From Flavipsychrobacter stenotrophus (lineage in GTDB: Bacteria > Bacteroidota > Bacteroidia > Chitinophagales > Chitinophagaceae), in contig CANCOG010000349.1 of NCBI GenBank assembly GCA_947379685.1, forward strand, positions 1 through 5,637: 5,637 nucleotides of DNA, written 5' to 3'. Within the stretch, counting starts at the first letter, position 1. Every line of letters starts with the position of its first letter. The notes under the pieces were generated by a model. The model was not told the origin of the DNA. It did not search any database and saw nothing but the letters and a program-made list of their open reading frames with translations. Position numbers and translations under genes: made by a program. Shown piece by piece: positions 1-4,791 of this stretch.

Positions 1-140
1 ATAACGAGGATGAATGGAACCGGCTTCAGGTAAGATTTCTTGAAAAACATCAGTATTTTACAAAAACTGCCATAAGGCTGAGGGGAGATAAAAAACAGGC
101 ACATCTCGATAATTTAAAGAAACTAACCGGCCAGCTATAA
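1..140 (+). CDS. C-terminal end of a possible HD-domain phosphohydrolase (partial)
   Basis: Only the last 45 codons are present; the first full codon begins at base 3 and the TAA stop is 138-140. The peptide is highly charged and helical, with the segments EDEWNRLQVRFLEKHQYFT and KTAIRLRGDKKQAHLDNL. The pattern of Trp/Leu, FLExHxYFT, then a basic 'LR..KKQ..L..LKK' tail resembles, from memory, the C-terminus of Bacteroidota HD-domain metal-dependent phosphohydrolases, including those annotated as Pycsar-effector-like. The HD motif itself would lie upstream of the window, so no catalytic residue can be seen. The coding assignment is fairly secure, because the frame is open to the edge and the composition is protein-like. 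The family assignment is an inference and could be wrong. The gene is separated from the next by 124 bp containing a strong hairpin, so it is probably the last gene of its transcript. Confidence 0.5.
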   Translation, partial: NEDEWNRLQVRFLEKHQYFTKTAIRLRGDKKQAHLDNLKKLTGQL

Positions 141-161
141 AAGCAAATATTGCGGATCCAC

Positions 162-204
162 TAAAGGCTCATGAATATTTTCAAAAAATATTCATGAGCC
201 TTTA
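162..204 (+). terminator. Perfect 20-bp inverted repeat, likely transcription terminator
   Basis: Bases 162-181 are exactly complementary to 185-204, leaving a 3-base loop (CAA). The stem carries the palindromic core GGCTCATGAATATT. It starts 21 bases after the stop codon of the upstream partial gene, and no coding frame crosses it. The downstream arm ends in CCTTTA and no long T-tract follows, so it is not a textbook intrinsic terminator, but Bacteroidota terminators often have weak T-tracts. Because it is symmetrical it could act on both strands or protect a 3' end. Confidence 0.6.
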
Positions 205-264
205 AACATTTATGATGAATGTAAGTCTTAATAGCTCAGATAATTCAACCGCACACTTCAGGAC

Positions 265-1035
265 ATGTTCAACTCAAAAACACTCTTACTGGCAGTAGCC
301 AGCCTTATTCTTTTAGGATCATGTACAAAGACCGGCAATACGGGTGCCACCGGGGCAACGGGAGCCACAGGTGCAACAGGATCTACGGGACCTTCATTCA
401 TTGGTGCGATTAGTGGTCATGTTTCTCTTTTCGACCAATATGGCAGCAAGATACTTACCGGCCTGCATAACGTTCAGGTGAGTTTTAACGGAACCAGCGC
501 AGTAAGTGCAGATTCAACCGGATATTATATTTTCGGTAACGTACGAACCGGCTCCTATTATTTTACTGCTACCAACAATGGTTTCGGACCAACCAGGATC
601 AATAATTTCCAGTACCTGAGCGACACACTGAATCGCGACATAAGACTATCAGCCATTCCAAATTTCTCGCCATTGACCTTAACGGCAACGAATATTACAG
701 CTGGCGATTCGCTGGCAATTACTTTCGCCGCTGATACACGGGCAAGGAATTGCATTGTTTTCCTGAATAACAAAACAACAGTAAACGGGCAACCAGCAAA
801 CTACCTGTTAACGTATACAAAGGCTATTCCCGCCAACTCAACAAAGCCCGTAACGATAATTATTCCCATACAGGACCTGACCGATGCAGGATTACACACA
901 GGGGATATCATTTACTATGCGGCCTTTGGATACGTGGTTAATGACGGGTCGTCTTATGAAGACCTTACGACCGGTAAAACAGTATTCACACCATTGAGTG
1001 CGAGTTCGGCTACGGCTACAATTACGGCTCCTTAA
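265..1035 (+). CDS. Lipoprotein with collagen-like stalk and carboxypeptidase-regulatory-like domain
   Basis: The 256-residue protein starts with a lipoprotein signal peptide: a basic residue at 5, a hydrophobic run from 7 to 17, and lipobox L17-G18-S19-C20. It should therefore be anchored in the outer membrane by Cys20. Residues 24-43 form a Gly-X-Thr collagen-like tract (GNT, four GAT, GST, GP). Residues about 48-108 look like a carboxypeptidase regulatory-like/prealbumin-type beta-sandwich: a SGHVSL strand, a VSFNGT strand, then the characteristic D-S-T-G-Y-Y-I-F and V-R-T-G-S-Y-Y-F turns. Residues about 130-256 are beta-rich, Thr/Ala/Ser-rich and end in TATITAP; I recognise no family there. 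ATG 265 is preceded by AGGAC, but Shine-Dalgarno sequences matter little in this phylum; the signal peptide fixes the start. Role unknown; a surface adhesion or binding function is an inference. Next gene lies 70 bp downstream on the same strand. Confidence 0.85.
   Translation: MFNSKTLLLAVASLILLGSCTKTGNTGATGATGATGATGSTGPSFIGAISGHVSLFDQYGSKILTGLHNVQVSFNGTSAVSADSTGYYIFGNVRTGSYYFTATNNGFGPTRINNFQYLSDTLNRDIRLSAIPNFSPLTLTATNITAGDSLAITFAADTRARNCIVFLNNKTTVNGQPANYLLTYTKAIPANSTKPVTIIIPIQDLTDAGLHTGDIIYYAAFGYVVNDGSSYEDLTTGKTVFTPLSASSATATITAP
334..393 (+). repeat. Collagen-like Gly-X-Thr codon repeat
   Basis: This stretch is an imperfect 9-base repeat encoding Gly-X-Thr triplets, residues 24-43 of the lipoprotein. 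Six full triplets are followed by Gly-Pro. The codons vary (GGT/GGG/GGA for Gly, GCC/GCA for Ala, ACC/ACG/ACA for Thr), so the repeat is conserved at protein level rather than freshly duplicated DNA. It sits directly after the lipidated Cys20, the position expected of a spacer that lifts the globular domain off the membrane. Confidence 0.8.
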
Positions 1036-1081
1036 TCACTGCTGAAAGGCTATCTATGTCTCAATTGTCCTTCCATATTCG

Positions 1082-1089
1082 TATATTTG
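1082..1089 (+). promoter_or_regulatory. Candidate Bacteroidota -7 promoter element for ppk2
   Basis: TATATTTG matches the Bacteroidota -7 consensus TAnnTTTG at every defined position and lies 16 bases before the ATG of the PPK2 gene. A TTG at 1065-1067 could serve as the -33 element, but its spacing of 14 bases is shorter than the usual 17-23. If used, the 5' leader would be only about 10 bases. Confidence 0.4.
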
Positions 1090-1105
1090 GTAAGAACTAC
1101 CTGCC

Positions 1106-1852
1106 ATGAGTAAGATCAGACTTAGAGATATAGACACAGTTGCGCCAGAGAATCTGGATAAGAATACCGCCAAAAAGGAGTTCAAAAAAACACTAAAAAA
1201 GCTTGACGAATTGCAAAATCTGCTCTATGCGGAGGGCAGTCAAAGTGTGTTGATCATCATTCAGGGAATGGACGCTTCGGGTAAGGACGGACTTACCAGG
1301 GACGTATTCACCAGCATGAACCCTCAGGGTGTGAATGTATTTTCATTTAAGGAGCCGACGCCCCGGGAACTGTCACACGATTTTCTCTATAGGGTGCACA
1401 GCCAGGTGCCACCCCGGGGAATGATACATGTATTCAACAGATCTCAATACGAAGATATTGTAGTGACCAGGGTACACGGAATAATTGACGACAAGACTGC
1501 CAAAGCCCGCATGGAAGCCATCAATGATTTCGAGCGTTTGCTTACCCGGCATAATGACACACACATCCTTAAATTCTACCTGCACATATCGCACAAGGAA
1601 CAACTCGAACGACTGGAAGAGCGCATGGAGAATCCGAAGAAAATGTGGAAATACAATGCAAACGACATTAAGGAATCAAAAATGTGGGACCGGTCCATGG
1701 CCTACTACGAAGAAGCATTTAACCACTGCAACGAAGTACCCTGGGACATAGTACCTGCCGATCAGAACTGGCACCGGTCATATTACGTAGCTAAAAAACT
1801 GGAGCACTTGCTAACTCACTTGCACCTAAAGTACCCCGGAATGAAAAAATAA
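1106..1852 (+). CDS. ppk2: Polyphosphate kinase 2 family protein (single domain, class III-like)
   Basis: PPK2 enzymes use inorganic polyphosphate to phosphorylate nucleotides (NMP to NDP and/or NDP to NTP) in the cytosol. The 248 residues cover one complete PPK2 domain. The Walker A loop is G54-M-D-A-S-G-K60-D-G, preceded by the beta strand SVLIIIQ. The Walker B region is H108-V-F-N-R-S-Q-Y-E-D117 followed by IVVTRVH. The lid segment carries RLEER (169-173) and K179-M-W-K-Y-N-A-N-D-I. The last part has WDIVPADQNWHRSYYVA, where the W-x-x-V-P-A-[DN]-x-[KN]-W-x-[RK] pattern is typical of the family. The NRSxYED..V.RVH form, rather than the NRSWYNRAGVERV form of class I enzymes, favours class III (AMP and ADP phosphorylating), as in the Meiothermus ruber and Cytophaga hutchinsonii enzymes. 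There is no signal peptide. The class call is an inference; the family call is near certain. It has no functional link to its neighbours that I can see. Confidence 0.95.
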   Translation: MSKIRLRDIDTVAPENLDKNTAKKEFKKTLKKLDELQNLLYAEGSQSVLIIIQGMDASGKDGLTRDVFTSMNPQGVNVFSFKEPTPRELSHDFLYRVHSQVPPRGMIHVFNRSQYEDIVVTRVHGIIDDKTAKARMEAINDFERLLTRHNDTHILKFYLHISHKEQLERLEERMENPKKMWKYNANDIKESKMWDRSMAYYEEAFNHCNEVPWDIVPADQNWHRSYYVAKKLEHLLTHLHLKYPGMKK

Positions 1853-1990
1853 CCGGGCTGGCTATTACTCTACTTCATTGATTTAAAATATCAGTTGGTG
1901 TTTCAAATGAGGTGAATGCATCAAATCTATGACGCAGGTAATAAAAAAACCAGTGATTTGTATTAAATTTCGGGTTTCATATTTAAAACG

Positions 1991-2635
1991 ATGGCGAAAT
2001 ATTTACCGATCATAGTACTGGCACTGTTTTGCTCCAGCTTTAATATCTGTGAAAAAAAAGTAGTGGTGAACGGCACTGTGAACAGAATTTATATCTATCC
2101 CGATTGCAACGATACCTCATGCTACCTGAAACAACGCTACCAGGCCAATCACATTGTCGAATACCTGTACATCAACAGTAAGCTGAAATACAGGAGGATA
2201 ATGGACAAAGCCGGAGCATGGATAGTGAACGAATACCTGTACAATAAGGCAAAAGGGGAAGAACACAGGAACGATACATTTGTAAATGGCATTCCCGACA
2301 ATTGTTTTGCGATCAACGACAGTTGCTCGCTTAACATTGAGTATTTTGGTGATGGTGGTTACCATATTTGCACATACGGCTACAATCGCGCACTTGAGTG
2401 CATTCACGCCGGTACGTTTGCGTCAACTATAGTATTCGACAGCATGTACAAGAGCAAAATGGAAGGAAGCCTCCAGATCATTTGTGACACCAATTCGGTT
2501 ACCGATGCCTTTACCAACGAAGAAGTAGTGAAGATAGTACACCGCGAAAGGCAAACGGGCATCTGGCGGAGCTACAACTTTAGTAACTACAAGACAGACA
2601 GCACGCTGTACAGCCCATTAAAGAAAGCAGAATAA
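1991..2635 (+). CDS. Cysteine-rich exported protein of unknown function
   Basis: I do not recognise this 214-residue protein. It begins with K3 and a hydrophobic run (residues 4-14, YLPIIVLALFC), then CSSFNIC, which gives a Sec signal peptide. Cys20 sits where a lipobox Cys would, but the preceding F-N-I fits the consensus poorly, so lipidation is uncertain. After the signal there are seven more cysteines (39, 44, 105, 112, 127, 137, 165), some in close pairs (CNDTSC, CFAINDSC), which suggests disulfides in the periplasm or outside the cell. Residues 56-92 have alternating aromatic strands (VEYLYINSKLKYRR, then WIVNEYLYNKAKG) faintly like YwqK/MORN-type beta-hairpin repeats; I do not rely on this. 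The tail is polar (YKTDSTLYSPLKKAE). The gene follows ppk2 after 138 bp and converges on the next gene with 9 bp between stop codons, so it is probably monocistronic. Confidence 0.75.
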   Translation: MAKYLPIIVLALFCSSFNICEKKVVVNGTVNRIYIYPDCNDTSCYLKQRYQANHIVEYLYINSKLKYRRIMDKAGAWIVNEYLYNKAKGEEHRNDTFVNGIPDNCFAINDSCSLNIEYFGDGGYHICTYGYNRALECIHAGTFASTIVFDSMYKSKMEGSLQIICDTNSVTDAFTNEEVVKIVHRERQTGIWRSYNFSNYKTDSTLYSPLKKAE

Positions 2636-2644
2636 TTATCCGGG

Positions 2645-3058
2645 CTAATCTAAAAACGGCTCAAAACAATCATAATTGCGTTGACGGATGATCTTACCAT
2701 TGCTGAATTCAAAAAACTGCGCAAAATAAGCCTTCATCTGACCTCCTGACGGCATCTTCCCGATTGGGATGAGTAACGTGCCATTCCATACCACTTCCAG
2801 AATTACCGTATTGCCTGAAACAAAGGAGTTAATGATTTCAAAAGTTTGTCTGGATATTACCTTCTGCCCCTTAAGCGATGATACTTTAAGCTCATTAAGG
2901 TCGCGGGTAGTGAGATTTTTTGTCAGGGCATTAGGGTATTCAGTTTGCAGAATATCCCCATCATAAAATTCGTTTAATTCTTCGCCTGTTTTTCCTTCTT
3001 CAATAGCGTGTACAAACTGCTTAGCTATTTCAAGAATATCAAAATTTCTGTTCTCCAT
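2645..3058 (-). CDS. NTF2-like / SnoaL-like domain protein
   Basis: This 137-residue cytosolic protein matches the length and pattern of the nuclear transport factor 2-like (SnoaL-like) superfamily, an alpha+beta cone that binds small hydrophobic ligands. The features visible are the N-terminal helix (ILEIAKQFVHAIEEGK, residues 8-23), the ELNEFYDGDILQTEYPN segment with the usual F-Y-x-x-D near the pocket mouth, a middle helix (RDLNELKVSSLKG), and three C-terminal beta strands (TVILEVVWNGTLLI, MKAYFAQFFEFSNG, KIIRQRNYDCFEP). The closing F-E-F-x-x-G-K-I-x-x-x-R-x-Y-D pattern is typical. Such proteins in Bacteroidota are mostly uncharacterised, and neither an enzyme activity nor a ligand can be assigned. 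The start ATG at 3058 is preceded by a good promoter (3091-3124) and an A-rich leader. It lies 81 bp downstream of a T9SS gene on the same strand but seems to have its own promoter. Confidence 0.85.
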   Translation of the reverse strand: MENRNFDILEIAKQFVHAIEEGKTGEELNEFYDGDILQTEYPNALTKNLTTRDLNELKVSSLKGQKVISRQTFEIINSFVSGNTVILEVVWNGTLLIPIGKMPSGGQMKAYFAQFFEFSNGKIIRQRNYDCFEPFLD

Positions 3059-3065
3059 TTTTCAA

Positions 3066-3087
3066 CCCGTTGTTCAACTGAAACGGG
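3066..3087. repeat. Short inverted repeat between promoter and start of the NTF2-like gene
   Basis: CCCGTT (3066-3071) is complementary to AACGGG (3082-3087) with a 10-base gap. It lies between the -7 element and the ATG of the minus-strand NTF2-like gene, roughly over the expected transcription start. It could be an operator half-site pair or a leader hairpin, but it is short enough to be chance. Confidence 0.3.
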
Positions 3088-3090
3088 CGG

Positions 3091-3124
3091 CAAATATAGA
3101 CAAACGTAGAAAATTCCGAAGCAA
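3091..3124 (-). promoter_or_regulatory. Bacteroidota-type promoter for the NTF2-like gene
   Basis: On the minus strand TATATTTG (3098 to 3091) is a perfect TAnnTTTG -7 element, and TTG (3124 to 3122) lies 23 bases upstream, within the 17-23 range for the -33 element. Transcription would start near 3084, giving a leader of about 25 bases. The promoter lies just past the stop codon of the upstream T9SS gene, which supports separate transcription of the two. Confidence 0.55.
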
Positions 3125-3128
3125 CATT

Positions 3129-3153
3129 TAGTGATGCGACTATTGCCTCACTA
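3129..3153 (-). terminator. Hairpin over the stop codon of the T9SS gene (weak terminator candidate)
   Basis: TAGTGA (3129-3134) pairs with TCACTA (3148-3153); after one mismatch a further GC/GC pair continues the stem, leaving a 7-base loop. The stem spans the final codons and TAG stop of the minus-strand T9SS gene. No T-tract follows on that strand, so termination is uncertain. Confidence 0.3.
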
Positions 3154-4624
3154 CAGCCTGCCTGTGCAATACGGTCCCTGCATCATCCTGAAGTACAAGC
3201 CAATAAGTACCCGCTGCAAGCTGATCAATATTAAGTGCTGCGCATTGCCCGCGAACCGGCTGCCGCTCCCTTAAAAACACCCTTCCCTGAGCATCATACA
3301 CCGATATTGTGACTGAACCCAAATTGAATTCACCAATCGGCCTGATAGTGAGCAAGCCTGTTGTAGGGTTCGGGAAAACTTGAAATTTATTTTGAGCCGT
3401 TTTCGACTCATTCACACTGGTGTTGTTGGTGTAATTTTCGTAATAATATACAGTAGTAAATTTGGGCGAATGCGGGAAGTACGTAAAATTGTATTCGAAG
3501 TCCTTCAAGGTATCGGGGAAATTGCCGGAATTATAGGTTATTACTTCGTGTGTCTGTGGCACCCATGCATTTGCCAGGCTGTCAAAACCTTTCACGTCAA
3601 CGGTATCAGGATATCCGGCTGAGTTCAGGTGCTTGATCATATTGAAATACGGCGCCCAGTAAGCGTTGATGTTATCATACTCATATTCGCGCCATGCCGT
3701 ATGAAAGGGATGCGCTCCCGTATATTCAAAGGTATCATTGGCGAACTGCGTGAGGTTGGTGCCATCAAAGAACTTTGTAAAAACCGTAGATAGCCTGTGG
3801 CTGGCATCGAAAGTGTTGGTATACTGTGCCTGTTCGGGAAAAGTAGTTGGGAAGGTCGTATCCATGGTATTTGCGTAATAATCTATCTTGACCAGGTCTA
3901 CCGTATTGGCATAGGTGTAGTTGGTACGGGAAATAATGTGCCAGCTACCCGCATGGTTCTCGTAAATGCTATCGCGTATTATTCTGTTGCCGGTATCATA
4001 GGCGAAATATTGCTTGAATGCACTGTCTGCAACACCGCTTACAATGTTGAACCAATAGCCGGATGTGATATTTCTCGCTGCGTTAAACGTGTTCTTAAAA
4101 CTCATGTTCTGATCAGTGGCCGAGTCTATAAAAATATCCCTGAATGCCTTCAGACACTTAACGGAATCATAAGTACCGTAAGTAGTTTCATAATTACCAT
4201 AGGTATTGGTGTAGGGGTTAATGGTCCAGTGCATGCAGGTGTCGAATAACACCTGTGGCTTCGAAAACTGCCCCGCATAATTGAACATCGGTGAATTACT
4301 GTAGGGATAGTTATAAGGGTATATCATGGTATTGTAATCATACGTTGATCCTCTGAAAGGGCCATACCTCAGGCTTACTGAATCAACAGAAACGCCCAGC
4401 GAATCGTAGGTCCATTGTCGAATAACCCTTTGTGAAGCCACTCCGGTCGTAGTTCTCATTAATGCACCATCATCTCCGGTCTGCGGCAATAACAAGCGCG
4501 ATATCATTTGTTTGTGTTGCGTGCGGAATTCGGCAGTTGTCCTCTTGCTTTGAGCGGAGAGAGTTGAAATACACAGTATGGAAAGCAGGATGGCAACAAA
4601 GTATTTCATTGGAGCGGTTTTCAT
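3140..4624 (-). CDS. Secreted protein with T9SS type A sorting domain
   Basis: The 494-residue protein has a Sec signal peptide (basic K7, hydrophobic YFVAILLSILCISTL, likely cleavage after L22-S-A24). Its C-terminal type IX sorting domain occupies about residues 414-494: F-Q-V-F-P-N-P-T-T-G (414-423), then TISVYDAQGRV, then the LNIDQLAAGTYWLVL strand, closing in a short basic tail (RQAVVRQ). Such cargo crosses the outer membrane through T9SS, and the domain is removed on export, often with attachment to A-LPS. The body (residues 25-410) is rich in Tyr, Asn, Thr and Asp, and has at least three repeats of about 63 residues (206-378). I see no catalytic motif; an all-beta adhesive or binding role is an inference. 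The start may be M6 (base 4609) instead of M1, since M6 gives a more typical signal peptide (MKYFVAILL). It is divergent from the protein-glutaminase gene across 167 bp. Confidence 0.92.
   Translation of the reverse strand: MKTAPMKYFVAILLSILCISTLSAQSKRTTAEFRTQHKQMISRLLLPQTGDDGALMRTTTGVASQRVIRQWTYDSLGVSVDSVSLRYGPFRGSTYDYNTMIYPYNYPYSNSPMFNYAGQFSKPQVLFDTCMHWTINPYTNTYGNYETTYGTYDSVKCLKAFRDIFIDSATDQNMSFKNTFNAARNITSGYWFNIVSGVADSAFKQYFAYDTGNRIIRDSIYENHAGSWHIISRTNYTYANTVDLVKIDYYANTMDTTFPTTFPEQAQYTNTFDASHRLSTVFTKFFDGTNLTQFANDTFEYTGAHPFHTAWREYEYDNINAYWAPYFNMIKHLNSAGYPDTVDVKGFDSLANAWVPQTHEVITYNSGNFPDTLKDFEYNFTYFPHSPKFTTVYYYENYTNNTSVNESKTAQNKFQVFPNPTTGLLTIRPIGEFNLGSVTISVYDAQGRVFLRERQPVRGQCAALNIDQLAAGTYWLVLQDDAGTVLHRQAVVRQ
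3491..4009 (-). repeat. Three degenerate protein repeats of about 63 residues
   Basis: Within the T9SS protein, residues 206-378 fall into three units. Anchors recur at exact spacing: W228/L291/W354 and Y238/Y301/Y364 are each 63 apart. Each unit opens with a turn like YDTGNRI, FDASHRL or LNSAGYP, then a strand, a polar turn with Trp or Leu, and a strand ending in Tyr (NYTYAN, TFEYTG, VITYNS). The second half of units two and three carries EYEYDN and DFEYNF. The repeats are protein-level only; the DNA has diverged. Confidence 0.6.
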
Positions 4625-4645
4625 TTAATTAGCTGATATAACAGT

Positions 4646-4677
4646 GAAAGATAGCATTAAAAACCGCTACCAACCAA
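4646..4677 (-). promoter_or_regulatory. Candidate promoter for the T9SS cargo gene
   Basis: On the minus strand TATCTTTC (4653 to 4646) matches TAnnTTTG in all but the last base. Two TTG triplets lie upstream, at 4673-4671 (spacing 17) and 4677-4675 (spacing 21), both within the usual range. Transcription would start near 4639, about 15 bases before the ATG at 4624. Confidence 0.4.
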
Positions 4678-4710
4678 AAAAAGATGCATAAATAAAAATC
4701 ACCCTGAAAT

Positions 4711-4740
4711 TTTGCCAGATAATTAATTTGCGTTAATTTG
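4711..4740 (+). promoter_or_regulatory. Candidate promoter for the protein-glutaminase gene, with duplicated -7 box
   Basis: TTTG (4711-4714) is followed after 18 bases by TTAATTTG (4733-4740), one mismatch from TAnnTTTG. The same octamer also occurs at 4723-4730, so two -7-like boxes lie 10 bases apart, one helical turn. Transcription from the distal box would begin near 4747, leaving a leader of about 45 bases. Confidence 0.4.
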
Positions 4741-4746
4741 TGTGCT

Positions 4747-4763
4747 GTTACACTTTCTGTAAC
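4747..4763 (+). promoter_or_regulatory. Small hairpin in the presumed leader of the protein-glutaminase gene
   Basis: GTTACA (4747-4752) pairs with TGTAAC (4758-4763) around a 5-base loop. It sits at or just after the predicted transcription start, 28 bases before the ATG. It could be a protein-binding palindrome or a leader stem-loop; a 6-bp stem may also be chance. Confidence 0.35.
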
Positions 4764-4791
4764 GCCAACTTTCGCTTTAATCACTGTGTTT

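Noticed and set aside
1964..1971. TAAATTTC as a -7 element before the gene at 1991
   Set aside because: One mismatch to TAnnTTTG and no TTG at the right distance upstream; too weak to list as a promoter.
1853..1990. Search for a terminator or small gene between ppk2 and the next gene
   Set aside because: Only 4-bp stems such as TGAT/ATCA are visible, and there is no convincing short frame.
2117..2407. Antisense frames within the cysteine-rich exported gene
   Set aside because: No domain, no promoter and no support; the plus-strand frame has a signal peptide and a sensible start.
2636..2656. ATTATCCGGGCTAAT as a shared bidirectional terminator between convergent genes
   Set aside because: The symmetry is off-centre and gives no stable stem; the similarity of CCGGGCT to the sequence after the ppk2 stop looks like chance.
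3797..4249. Plus-strand open frame of 150 codons inside the T9SS gene
   Set aside because: It is antisense to a protein with a clear signal peptide and sorting domain, and its Gly/Ile/Val-rich translation is the shadow of Tyr/Asn/Thr-rich codons.
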